DNA from: Sphingopyxis sp. OAS728
GTDB taxonomy: Bacteria; Pseudomonadota; Alphaproteobacteria; Sphingomonadales; Sphingomonadaceae
Assembly: GCF_014873485.1 (NCBI RefSeq)
Contig: NZ_JADBDT010000001.1
Coordinates: 3,714,501 to 3,778,500, forward strand
Direction of reading: 5' to 3'
DNA: 64,000 nt
In this document: positions 35,604 to 44,269 of the stretch, in pieces
Position numbering within the stretch: position 1 is the first letter of the stretch
How the letters are laid out: every line of letters begins with the position of its first letter
Position numbers and translations under genes: made by a program
Notes under the pieces: model-generated
Told to the model about the DNA's origin: nothing
The model's database searches: none
What the model saw: only the letters and a program-made list of their open reading frames with translations

Positions 35604-36229
35604 CAATCCTGTTCGACGCTCGTCGCCAGCACCGCTTCGACCATCTGCCCCATCACCGCGCCCGCCTCCTCGGCGGGCAGGCTCTGGTCGTGGCGCAGCG
35701 TGCGCCAGGTGTGGAATGACAGCGTGGCGCACAATGCCTCGACGCCGATCCGGTCGGCCCGGACATGGCCCGGAAGCAAGCAAAGGATCAACTCGCGCTC
35801 GAACATCACGACGCGGCTATATTGCGCCATCAGGAAGGGCGACTGGTACCGCTTGATGTTGGCGGCAAGGCGGAAGGGCAGGGTGGTCTCGAACAGGCGG
35901 ATGCGGCGCCGGAGTAGTTCGCGAATGTTGTCGCGCCACGGCTGTTCGGGATAAGGTGCCATGACGATCGGCGCGACGCGCTCGGTAATCGTCGCCGTGA
36001 TCTCGGCATATAGCGCGTCCATATCGTCGAAATGGCGGAATACGGTGCGGAGGCCGATGCCCGCTTCCTCGGCCACGCGCGCGGCGCTCGGCGACAGGTC
36101 GCCGGCAATGATCAGCTCCATCATCGCCTCGACAATACGCTTGTGGCTCGACCGCCCGCGTTCGCGGCGGCCGTCGACCCGATCGGGTTCGACCTGTGGC
36201 GCGCTTATCTTCTTCACCGCTGTCGTCAT
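35603..36229 (-). CDS. TetR/AcrR-family regulator of the sulfatase module
   Basis: This 208-residue protein has a TetR HTH (about 25-72; SPSAARVAEEAGIGLRTVFR) and a helical ligand domain. The start is ATG 36229-36227 with AGAGAGG upstream. Its TGA overlaps the FGE ATG, so repressor and maturase are co-translated. The second sulfatase is divergent, and the shared operator AATATA-N-TGACA-N7-TGTCA sits between them as well as before the first sulfatase. The inducer is probably the desulfated or sulfated substrate, which is not deducible. Confidence 0.85.
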   Translation of the reverse strand: MTTAVKKISAPQVEPDRVDGRRERGRSSHKRIVEAMMELIIAGDLSPSAARVAEEAGIGLRTVFRHFDDMDALYAEITATITERVAPIVMAPYPEQPWRDNIRELLRRRIRLFETTLPFRLAANIKRYQSPFLMAQYSRVVMFERELILCLLPGHVRADRIGVEALCATLSFHTWRTLRHDQSLPAEEAGAVMGQMVEAVLATSVEQD

Positions 36230-36284
36230 CGCCTCTCTGCTGGCCCGACTTGGCGCCGGGGTCAAACAATCTTGCGTATCGGCC

Positions 36285-36308
36285 AATATAGTGACACACA
36301 TAGTGTCA
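36285..36308. promoter_or_regulatory. TetR-type operator between tetR and the second sulfatase
   Basis: AATATA-G-TGACA-CACATAG-TGTCA. The arms extend to TGACAC/GTGTCA here. It has the same spacing and flank as the site at 32833-32856. It sits 56 bp before the TetR start and 43 bp before the sulfatase start, so it can control both directions. Confidence 0.7.
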
Positions 36309-36350
36309 ATAGTTTCGGAGCAAGCCGACAGCATGGGATGGGGGCCGAAG

Positions 36351-37997
36351 ATGAAGAAAAGATGGGTGGCTCTATGCGTGCTGGCTGCTGCGGGGGCGGG
36401 GGGATATTGGGCGTTCGAGGCGAATAAATATAAGCTTCCAGGCATCATCCAGGACTGGAAGGACCCCGTGCAGCCGAACCGTCCGGTCGCATGGCAGCAG
36501 GGACCGGCGCAGGCGCCTGCCATCCCGCCGGGGAGCAAGCGTCCGCCGAACATCATCCTGATCGTCGCCGATGATCTCGGGTACAACGACATCAGCCTGA
36601 ATGGCGGCGGTGTCGCGGGCGGGATCGTCAAGACACCGAACATCGACGCAATCGCGCGCGAGGGCGTCAATTTCACCACCGCCTATGCCGCCAACGCGAC
36701 CTGCTCGCCGTCGCGCGCGGCGATGATGACGGGGCGCTACCCGACGCGCTTCGGCTTCGAATATACCGCGGTGCCGGTGCAATTCGCCGAAAGCGTTTCG
36801 CACGGCGAGGGGGTGGGGCCGCACAAGGCTATCTTTCACAAGGAGCTGATTACCCCCGACGTCCCCGACTATCCCGACATGGGCGTCCCCGCCAAGGAAG
36901 TGACGATTGCCGAGACGGTGAAAGCCGCGGGTTATCACACGCTCCACATCGGCAAATGGCATCTGGGCGAGGCTCCGGCGCTCCAGCCGCACGCGCAGGG
37001 CTTCGACGAAAGCCTCGCCGTGCTCGGCGGCGCGGCGATGTTCCTGCCCGAGGATGATCCCGATGCAGTGAATGCGAAGCTGCCGTGGGACCGCATCGAC
37101 CATTTCATCTGGGCCAATTTGCGCCATGCGGTGACCTTCAACGGCAGCAAGCGCTTCCATCCCAAGGGCCATATGACCGACTATTTTGCCGATCAGGCGA
37201 TCGCGGCGATCGAGGCGAACCGGAACCGGCCCTTCTTCATGTATCTCGCTTTCAATGCGCCGCATACGCCGTTCCAGGCGACGAAGGCGGATTATGCCAA
37301 GCTGCCGCAGATCAAGGATCACAAGACGCGCGTCTACGGCGCGATGATCGCGCAGCTCGACCGGCGCATCGGCGATGTGATGACGAAGCTCAAAGAGCTC
37401 GGGATCGACGACAACACGCTCGTCATCTTTACCAGCGACAATGGCGGTGCCTGGTACACGGGTATCAATGATCTGAATGCGCCCTATCGCGGATGGAAGG
37501 CGACGTTCTTCGAAGGCGGGATCCGTACTCCTTTCTTCATGCGCTGGCCGGGACATCTCGCGCCAGGATCGACGCGCGCCGACGTAACCGGGCATATCGA
37601 TCTCTTCTCGACCATCGCCGCCGCCGCGGGGGCCAAGGTGCCGGCCGACCGGATCGTCGACAGCGAGGATATATTGGCGGGCCCCGCAAAGCGGACGGCA
37701 CTTTACTGGCGGTCGGGCGATTATCGCGTCGTGCGCGCGGGTGACTGGAAGCTGCAGGTAACGAAACGGCCCGAGAAGGTGCGCCTGTACAATCTCGCGG
37801 TCGATCCGACCGAACGGCACGACCTGTCAGCAAGCGAGCCGCAGCGCGTCGCGCAATTGCGTGCGATGATCGACGCGCAGAACAAGGGCATGGCAAAGCC
37901 GATCTGGCCCGGGCTGGTCGAAGCACCCGTACGGATCGACGTGCCCCAGAATGCGCCGTGGAAGGACGGGCAGGATTATATCTACTGGACGAACTGA
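36351..37997 (+). CDS. Sulfatase (FGly, CSPSR type), exported
   Basis: This 548-residue type I sulfatase has an N-terminal signal or anchor (MKKRW, hydrophobic to about residue 22), D74-D75 (VADDLGYND), the modification motif C118-S-P-S-R, HIGKWHLGE, and TSDNGG followed by an EGGIRTPFF segment. It differs from the first sulfatase in motif and lacks the C-terminal anchor, so the pair probably act on different esters or positions of one substrate. ATG 36351 gives a normal basic signal start; ATG 36333 six codons earlier is possible. It is divergent from tetR, and its stop is 6 bp from the convergent Lrp gene. Confidence 0.9.
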   Translation: MKKRWVALCVLAAAGAGGYWAFEANKYKLPGIIQDWKDPVQPNRPVAWQQGPAQAPAIPPGSKRPPNIILIVADDLGYNDISLNGGGVAGGIVKTPNIDAIAREGVNFTTAYAANATCSPSRAAMMTGRYPTRFGFEYTAVPVQFAESVSHGEGVGPHKAIFHKELITPDVPDYPDMGVPAKEVTIAETVKAAGYHTLHIGKWHLGEAPALQPHAQGFDESLAVLGGAAMFLPEDDPDAVNAKLPWDRIDHFIWANLRHAVTFNGSKRFHPKGHMTDYFADQAIAAIEANRNRPFFMYLAFNAPHTPFQATKADYAKLPQIKDHKTRVYGAMIAQLDRRIGDVMTKLKELGIDDNTLVIFTSDNGGAWYTGINDLNAPYRGWKATFFEGGIRTPFFMRWPGHLAPGSTRADVTGHIDLFSTIAAAAGAKVPADRIVDSEDILAGPAKRTALYWRSGDYRVVRAGDWKLQVTKRPEKVRLYNLAVDPTERHDLSASEPQRVAQLRAMIDAQNKGMAKPIWPGLVEAPVRIDVPQNAPWKDGQDYIYWTN

Positions 37998-38003
37998 CGC
38001 GCG

Positions 38004-38450
38004 CTAGCGTTCGACCTTCGTCGCCAGGATCACCGACGTCGTCGTGCGCTCGACGCCGTCGAGCAGCCCGATCTCATCGATCAATTCGTTGAGCTGCGCA
38101 CCATCCTCGGCCTCGAGCATCGCGATGATGTCATATTCGCCGCTGATCGCGTGGATCGCCTGGACCAGCGAGAAGGCTGCGAGCGCCTGCTCGACCTCGC
38201 GGTGAAAGCGCGGCAGCGTCTTGATCATCATATGCGCGCGCACGCGGCTCGCGGCAAAGGCGTTGCCGAGCCGCACCGTATAGCCCGCGACGATCTTTTC
38301 CTCTTCGAGCCGCGCGAGCCGCGAATAGATCGCGCCGCGCGAAATGCCGAGCTCCTTCGCGAGCTGCGCGATCGTTTGCCGCGCATCGTCGCGCAGCAGG
38401 GTGAGCAGGCGTTCGTCGATCTCGTCGAGATTGACGCCCGATTGCGGCAT
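38004..38450 (-). CDS. Lrp/AsnC-family regulator
   Basis: This 148-residue protein has an N-terminal HTH (DDARQTIAQLAKELGISRGAI, about 20-40) and a C-terminal RAM/ligand-binding domain (about 70-145). Lrp/AsnC regulators respond to amino acids. It immediately follows the cyanophycinase/isoaspartyl-peptidase fusion on the same strand (ATG next to that stop), so it probably senses Asp, Asn, Arg or another product. The intergenic target would be the 183-bp gap between the fusion gene and the TonB receptor. Confidence 0.88.
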   Translation of the reverse strand: MPQSGVNLDEIDERLLTLLRDDARQTIAQLAKELGISRGAIYSRLARLEEEKIVAGYTVRLGNAFAASRVRAHMMIKTLPRFHREVEQALAAFSLVQAIHAISGEYDIIAMLEAEDGAQLNELIDEIGLLDGVERTTTSVILATKVER

Positions 38451-40384
38451 CAGTCGGCCAGCTTTTCGTCGGCGAAGATCGCCACCTGTGGAGTCCCCCC
38501 GGCGCTCATCCGCCCACGATACATGCCAAGGTCGTTGATGGCAAAAGCCGGGCGCCCGTCGGGGCCTATCGCGATCAGTCCGCCGTCGCCGCCGATCGCG
38601 CCGACCGCCATGATCGTGGCTTGGGCCGCTTCCTTCATGCTCTCGCCCTTCCACGCGACGCGGTCGCACACCTGCCGCGCCGCGCTCTCGCGGATGAAAT
38701 ATTCGCCCGATCCGGTCGCCGACACCGCGCATTGCCCGTTCTTGGCATAGGTGCCCGCGCCGATGATCGGGCTATCGCCGATGCGGCCCCAACGCTTGCC
38801 GGTCATCCCGCCGGTCGAGGTCGCGGCCGCCAGATTGCCCTCGGCATCGAGCGCGACCGCGCCGACGGTGCCGAACAAATGCGTCGGATCGATCGCCGAT
38901 ACCTGTTTCTCGCGCCAGCGCAGCAGCCCCTGCCAACGCTCCTCGGTGCGGAACCAGCTTGGGTCGACCTGCTCGAGCCCGCGCTCGACCGAGAAACGAT
39001 CGGCGCCGTCGCGCGCCAGCATCACGTGCGGGCTCTTGTCCATGACCGCGCGCGCGAGGTCGATCGGGTGGCGTGTGCGCGTCACGCCCGCGACCGCGCC
39101 GGCCTTTTGCGTCTTGCCGTCCATGATCGCGGCATCGAGTTCATTCTTGCCCTCGGCGGTGAACACCGCGCCGCGCCCGGCGTTGAACAAGGGATTATCT
39201 TCGAGCACGCGCACCGCCGCAGCGACCGCGTCGAGGGCTGCGCCGCCCTTGTCGAGCACCGCACTACCGATGCGCAGCGCCTCGTCGAGCCCGGCGCGAT
39301 ACGCCTTCTCCTTTTCGGGCGACAGCGTCTTGCGCTCGATCACCCCTGCGCCGCCGTGGATCGCAAGCGACCAGCGCGGCACCTCGACAATCTCGCCCGC
39401 GCGCACCGCATAATTGCGGACAAAGACCGGGGCATCGACCTGTCCCGAGGGCAGATGGAGCACCGACCCGGGGCCAACCCCGGTGACCTTGACGCGCGGG
39501 GCATCGAGCGGCCCGCGCTGTGACAGATTGCGCAGCCCTGCGCCGTCGACCACCCACGCATAGCCGTCGGCCTCGGTCGCATAGATGCGCGCGCGGCCAT
39601 CGGGTTCGACCGCGAGCGCTGCGCTCTCGTCGACGCCGAGGCCGAGCATCGCGGGTTGGTCTGCCGGGCGGCCGACCTGCGCCTTCGCGACGAAGGCGAA
39701 CAGGCGGCCCAGCCGTTCGCGTTCCTTGAAATGCGTGTCCGTGACGATACCCTTCAGCAGTGCGAAATGCAGGAAATCGCCCTCGATCGTGTTGGCGGGG
39801 CCGAACGGATCGGCGAGCGCCTCGGGGCTTTTGATGCTGCCGTCGTCCATCGCGCCGTAAAGCTTCTCGCCCTGGATCGCGAGGCCGGCGCTCGTGCCCG
39901 CGAGCGGCTTTCCTGCCGCCACATGCGCGTTGAGGATGTCGCCGACCGGAGTGCCGCGCCAGTAACGGACATAGCGCGCCTGGTCGCCGCCCGCGATGAA
40001 GATGCCGTCGGCCTTCTTCAGCCGGTCGAGGATCTTCTTGTTCGCCGACTGCGACCGGCCGTGGAAGACGAAGATTTCGGTCGACTGGATGCCGCCGATG
40101 TCGTGGAAAAATTCCTGCCCGATTTCCTTGCCATAAGATGCGCTGATCACGACGATATGACCGTTCCCGGCTTTGCCGAAGAACCATTTCATCGCGTCGA
40201 TGTTGCGGTCGCCGCCGCCCATCAGCAGCAGCCCGCCCGAAACCGGGCCCGGCGTCGGCGTGTTCAATTTGCCGAAGACATAATGCTCGTACGGCTTCTC
40301 TTTGGCCTCTTTCGCGAGCGCAGGCGCGAGCGACAGCCACAGTCCCGCGAGCAAAAGCCAGAATCCCCGCATGATCGAACGCAT
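38450..40384 (-). CDS. Exported cyanophycinase :: isoaspartyl peptidase/asparaginase fusion
   Basis: This is a 644-residue two-enzyme protein with a signal peptide (about 1-24). Residues about 45-330 are a peptidase S51/cyanophycinase domain with nucleophile S165 (GTSAG), H218 (TDTHFKERERLGRL) and E253 (GVDESAA), matching the CphB-type Ser-His-Glu set. Residues about 337-644 are a plant-type (Ntn) asparaginase / isoaspartyl peptidase with AIHGGAG, NAGRGAVFT and the autocleavage nucleophile T506 in FGTVGAVALD. Cyanophycinase releases beta-Asp-Arg dipeptides and isoaspartyl peptidases split them, so one polypeptide could complete extracellular cyanophycin breakdown. After self-cleavage at T506 the N-terminal fragment would carry cyanophycinase plus the alpha subunit. 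The start is ATG 40384 with GAGGGAAG. It is divergent from a TonB receptor. Confidence 0.87.
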   Translation of the reverse strand: MRSIMRGFWLLLAGLWLSLAPALAKEAKEKPYEHYVFGKLNTPTPGPVSGGLLLMGGGDRNIDAMKWFFGKAGNGHIVVISASYGKEIGQEFFHDIGGIQSTEIFVFHGRSQSANKKILDRLKKADGIFIAGGDQARYVRYWRGTPVGDILNAHVAAGKPLAGTSAGLAIQGEKLYGAMDDGSIKSPEALADPFGPANTIEGDFLHFALLKGIVTDTHFKERERLGRLFAFVAKAQVGRPADQPAMLGLGVDESAALAVEPDGRARIYATEADGYAWVVDGAGLRNLSQRGPLDAPRVKVTGVGPGSVLHLPSGQVDAPVFVRNYAVRAGEIVEVPRWSLAIHGGAGVIERKTLSPEKEKAYRAGLDEALRIGSAVLDKGGAALDAVAAAVRVLEDNPLFNAGRGAVFTAEGKNELDAAIMDGKTQKAGAVAGVTRTRHPIDLARAVMDKSPHVMLARDGADRFSVERGLEQVDPSWFRTEERWQGLLRWREKQVSAIDPTHLFGTVGAVALDAEGNLAAATSTGGMTGKRWGRIGDSPIIGAGTYAKNGQCAVSATGSGEYFIRESAARQVCDRVAWKGESMKEAAQATIMAVGAIGGDGGLIAIGPDGRPAFAINDLGMYRGRMSAGGTPQVAIFADEKLAD

Positions 40385-40567
40385 CTGTCTTCCCTCTGAC
40401 GACCCTCAACATCGCCACGTTACATAATGACGGCGTCAAAAGACAATATGATTTCCAATTTCACCATAGTGATTGAAATTATCGACGTTTTCTGGTCGAG
40501 TGGATGAAATATCCGGTTGGTGGGCGAACGCGTTTGATTCGGGCCGGAGCAAGCAGGGGGTTGATTA

Positions 40568-43309
40568 ATGAGCAATTTCGGGAAACGGGCGTTTCGGATC
40601 GCCCTTGGGATAGGGGTCTGCGCGCCGGCACTGGCCGCGCCCGCCTTTGCGCAGGACGCTACCGAGGGCAGCGAAGAAATCATCGTCACCGGTTCGCGCA
40701 TCCCGACGATCCAGGATCAGGGCCCGTCGCCCGTCACGACGATCGATTCCGACACGATCCGCGCCAACGGCTATACCAGCGTTCCCGAACTGCTCGCCGC
40801 GATGACGCAGAACAGCGGCGAGACGCAAAGCCCGCAGTCGGGCAGCAGCGCCGACTTCACCCCCGGCGCGCAGCAGGTCGATCTTCGCGGCCTCGGTCCC
40901 AATCACACGCTCGTGCTGGTCAACGGCCGCCGCATCGCCGACTTCCCGCTCCCCTATATCGGCCGCAGCAACTTCACCGACATTTCGAACATCCCCGTCA
41001 GCCTGATCGACAAGGTCGAAATATTGAGCGGCGCCGCCTCGGCCATCTATGGCTCGGATGCGATCGCCGGGGTCGTCAACTTCAAGATGAAGGAACGGCT
41101 CGACGGCATCACGCTCGACTATCGCCACGGGCGCACCCAGCATGGGGGCGGGCTGTCGCACCGCGTGACCGCGACCGGCGGCTGGTCGACCGACCGGTTC
41201 AGCATCGTCGGCGGCATCGAATATCTCGATCAGCGTCCGCTCTGGGGCTTCCAGCGCAAGATTCAGGACAGCACCGACGACAGCCCCGTTGCATCGAGCC
41301 GCATCGCGCGGCGCACCTTCTATCGCGCGGATTATAACGACGATTATATCACCCCTGACGCCGGGACGTGCGAGCGTCTGTCGAACCTCAATTTCGGGAC
41401 GGTCGCGCTCTACAACCGGCCTCGCTACGGCGATTTCTGCGGCAGCAAGGAATCGATCGGTTACGGCACGATCATTTCGGGTCGCAAGGGCTTCAACAGC
41501 TTCGCCAGCGCCACCTATGAACTGTCGGACAATGCCAAATTGTTCGTCGACGCACAGCTCGGGATCAGCAAGGTCCGGCTGATGTACGACGTGACGAGCT
41601 GGGCCTTCGAACAATCGTCGAGCAGCTCGGACAACTATTTCTACAACAGCTTTACGGGGCAGATCGAGGACTGGGGACGCCAGTTCACGCCGGAAGAAAC
41701 CGGCGGGTTCGAGATGCAGCGCAGCAAGCAGACGACGTACAGCATTACGCCCGGTATCCGCGGCAATTTCGGCAATGCCTGGAATTACGAGGCGTCGTTC
41801 AACTACAGCCGTTACCAGTCGATCGTGCGCTGGCCGCAAATCATCAACCAGAAGGCCAAGGACTTCTTCTTGGGCGCGCAGGACGGGATCGGCGAGGATG
41901 ATTATCCGTCGTTCAACGCCGATCCGGCGAACCTCTACCGCCAGCTCACGCCCGCCGAATATGACAGCATCTCGGCGGACACCGTCTATCGTCCGTACAG
42001 CTGGACCAGCAATGCGCAGGCGACGCTGACCAACGGCGAATTGTTCCAACTGCCCGCCGGGCCGGTCGGGATCGCGCTCGTCGCCGAATATGGCAAACAG
42101 GGCTATAATCTCCGTCCCGATCCGCTCGCGCTTACCGACTATTACTATAGCTGGAAGGACAGCGACGGCTCGGGCAAGCGCAGCCATGCCGCGATCGGCG
42201 GCGAAGTGCGCGTTCCTGTGCTCGATTTCGTCACATTGACCGGTGCCGGCCGTTACGACCGCTTCGGCTATGCCGGGCGCCACGCCGACAAATTCACCTA
42301 TAATGGCGGTATCGAGGTGCGCCCGACGGACAGCCTGCTGTTCCGCGCCGCCTATGGCACCGCCTTCCGCGCGCCCGACCTCCACTATCTGTTCACCGGC
42401 CCCGGCAATGTCGAAAGCAGCGTGATCGATTATTATACCTGCCGGCAGGATACCCCCGGCGCGGGGATCAGTGACTGCGAGGATTATGACGTCGATATCG
42501 TCGCGCAGCGCAGCGGCAACCGCGACCTCAAGGCCGAAACCGGCAAGACGCTGACCGCTGGCGCCGTCTTCTCGCCGTCGCGCAACTTCCATGTTTCGGT
42601 CGACTATTTCCGCGTATCGCTCGACAATCAGGTCAACGACCTGCGCGCCAGCGAACTGACGCGCGACGAGGCTGATTGCCGCCCTGACGGTGCCGGGAAC
42701 ACCACGCTTGACCCGAATTCGCCGACCTGTCTCGCGGCACTGGCACGCGTCAACCGCTTCGCGACCGGCGCATTGGCGGGCGAGATCGAGTCGATCTCGA
42801 TCAATCCGATCAACGTCGCGCGCGAAAAGACGAGCGGTATCGACATCGCCTTCCGCGGCACATTGCCCACGAGCTTTGGCGACTTCACCCTGTCGCTCGC
42901 GCACAGCCATGTGTTCAAGCACACGCTGGTCCAATACACGGGCGATCCCGTCGAGAATAAGCTGGCGGCCGATAGCGGTTATTATCTGCCGCGCGACAAG
43001 TCGAACGGCAGCATAAGCTGGGCCTCGGACGGGCTGCAATTCACCTTCTCGGGCACGCGCCTCGGCAAGCTGCCGAACTATGACGAGGACGCCTTCATCA
43101 AGGCGAGCTATTTGTTCAACGCGACGCTGCAATATGATTTCACCGATCATATGCGCGGGTCGCTGACGGTGCGGAACGTCTTCGACAAGATGCCGGTGAA
43201 GGATCCCACCTGGTCGGGCTATCCCTATTATAACACCAGCTGGTTCGACAGCATCGGCCGCAGCGTGTTCCTGCAGCTCACCTACAAGCTTGGCGGTTCA
43301 CCGCTCTAG
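40568..43309 (+). CDS. TonB-dependent receptor beside the cyanophycinase fusion
   Basis: This is a 913-residue outer-membrane receptor with a signal peptide (about 1-28, APAFA-QD), a plug domain starting IIVTGSRIPTIQDQG, LRGLGPNHTLVLVNGRR and GSDAIAGVVN, and a barrel ending in LQLTYKLGGSPL. The GSRI-type plug with LVLVNGRR is common in sphingomonad and Xanthomonas receptors for peptides and diverse organics. It is divergent from the fusion gene with 183 bp between starts, and the pairing suggests uptake of its substrate or products (beta-Asp dipeptides or peptide fragments). No carbohydrate-class plug motif is present. Confidence 0.88.
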   Translation: MSNFGKRAFRIALGIGVCAPALAAPAFAQDATEGSEEIIVTGSRIPTIQDQGPSPVTTIDSDTIRANGYTSVPELLAAMTQNSGETQSPQSGSSADFTPGAQQVDLRGLGPNHTLVLVNGRRIADFPLPYIGRSNFTDISNIPVSLIDKVEILSGAASAIYGSDAIAGVVNFKMKERLDGITLDYRHGRTQHGGGLSHRVTATGGWSTDRFSIVGGIEYLDQRPLWGFQRKIQDSTDDSPVASSRIARRTFYRADYNDDYITPDAGTCERLSNLNFGTVALYNRPRYGDFCGSKESIGYGTIISGRKGFNSFASATYELSDNAKLFVDAQLGISKVRLMYDVTSWAFEQSSSSSDNYFYNSFTGQIEDWGRQFTPEETGGFEMQRSKQTTYSITPGIRGNFGNAWNYEASFNYSRYQSIVRWPQIINQKAKDFFLGAQDGIGEDDYPSFNADPANLYRQLTPAEYDSISADTVYRPYSWTSNAQATLTNGELFQLPAGPVGIALVAEYGKQGYNLRPDPLALTDYYYSWKDSDGSGKRSHAAIGGEVRVPVLDFVTLTGAGRYDRFGYAGRHADKFTYNGGIEVRPTDSLLFRAAYGTAFRAPDLHYLFTGPGNVESSVIDYYTCRQDTPGAGISDCEDYDVDIVAQRSGNRDLKAETGKTLTAGAVFSPSRNFHVSVDYFRVSLDNQVNDLRASELTRDEADCRPDGAGNTTLDPNSPTCLAALARVNRFATGALAGEIESISINPINVAREKTSGIDIAFRGTLPTSFGDFTLSLAHSHVFKHTLVQYTGDPVENKLAADSGYYLPRDKSNGSISWASDGLQFTFSGTRLGKLPNYDEDAFIKASYLFNATLQYDFTDHMRGSLTVRNVFDKMPVKDPTWSGYPYYNTSWFDSIGRSVFLQLTYKLGGSPL

Positions 43310-43320
43310 GAAGGACGCAG

Positions 43321-43347
43321 GGGCGGGCCGAGCCGGCTCGCCCGCCC
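43321..43347 (+). terminator. GC-rich hairpin after the TonB receptor
   Basis: GGGCGGGC...GCCCGCCC with an inner GAGCC-GGCTC forms a long stem with one bulge, 11 bp after the receptor stop. It is not followed by a T-run. Confidence 0.5.
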
Positions 43348-43426
43348 GCAGGCGAGGTCCGGGGTAATTGGCCGGGCGATTGTTTTGTGGCAGGCCGGGC
43401 ATCCCGCTTTTTGCACCGGAGACATC

Positions 43427-44269
43427 ATGCGCGCCCTGCTGCTTACGATCGCCCTGCTGGGCCCCGCTATTCCAGCCGCCGCGCAGGATGCGGTCGTCGA
43501 TACCCATGTCCATCTGCACAAGGGCGAGGCGTCGGTCGCCGAATATCGCGCGCAGCTGAAAGCAGCCGGTCAGCCGGTTTCCGCGTTCGGCGCGATGTGG
43601 TTCGGCGGCCCCAATCAGGCGCTCGTCGGCGACCCCGCCGATATTGGCAGGCGTAACGACGCGCTGATCGCGCTCGCGGCAAAGAATCCCGACATGATCG
43701 CAATCGCGACCGTCCACCCCTATGACGGCGACGCTGCGCTCGCCGAGGTCGACCGCATCGCCGCGCGCGGGGTCAAGCTGCTCAAGATCCATCCGCACAC
43801 CCAGAAATTCGACGCCGCCGACCCGCGCGTGCTGACGCTCGTCAAGCGCGCGGGCGACCGGGGGATGATCGTCGTGATGGACAATGCCGGCATCGTCCCC
43901 GACGACAATGAGACACTCTTCAACCTCGCGCTCGCGGCGCCGAAAACGAAGTTCATCTTCGGCCATATGGGCGGGCTGGGCTTCCGCTTCTGGAACATCC
44001 TCGCGCTCGCGCGCACCGCCGAAAATCTCTTCGCCGACAATATCTATTTCGACATTTCCGCGAGCGTGATCCTTGCCGCGGACTCGCCGATCGAGGCCGA
44101 ATATGTCTGGACGATCCGCAACGTCGGCGTCGACCATGTGCTGCTGGCGTCGGACTTCCCGCAAATCTCGTTGCCGAAGACGCTCGAGGCCTTCGCGAAG
44201 CTCGACCTCACCGACGAGGAGCGCGCCAAGATCCGCTCGGGCAACGCGCGAAAGCTGCTCGGGCTCTAG
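43427..44269 (+). CDS. Exported amidohydrolase-family (amidohydrolase 2) protein
   Basis: This 280-residue TIM-barrel protein has a signal peptide (about 1-20). Metal-site residues are visible: DTHVHLH near the start of the mature protein, KIHPHTQ in the middle, FGHMGG, and the catalytic Asp in ASDFPQ near the end. It resembles the amidohydrolase-2 group (aminocarboxymuconate decarboxylase/lactonase-like), which spans hydrolases and decarboxylases, so the reaction is not assigned. GGAG seven bases upstream supports ATG 43427. Its TAG overlaps the convergent YeiH gene's stop. It may belong to neither neighbouring module. Confidence 0.8.
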   Translation: MRALLLTIALLGPAIPAAAQDAVVDTHVHLHKGEASVAEYRAQLKAAGQPVSAFGAMWFGGPNQALVGDPADIGRRNDALIALAAKNPDMIAIATVHPYDGDAALAEVDRIAARGVKLLKIHPHTQKFDAADPRVLTLVKRAGDRGMIVVMDNAGIVPDDNETLFNLALAAPKTKFIFGHMGGLGFRFWNILALARTAENLFADNIYFDISASVILAADSPIEAEYVWTIRNVGVDHVLLASDFPQISLPKTLEAFAKLDLTDEERAKIRSGNARKLLGL

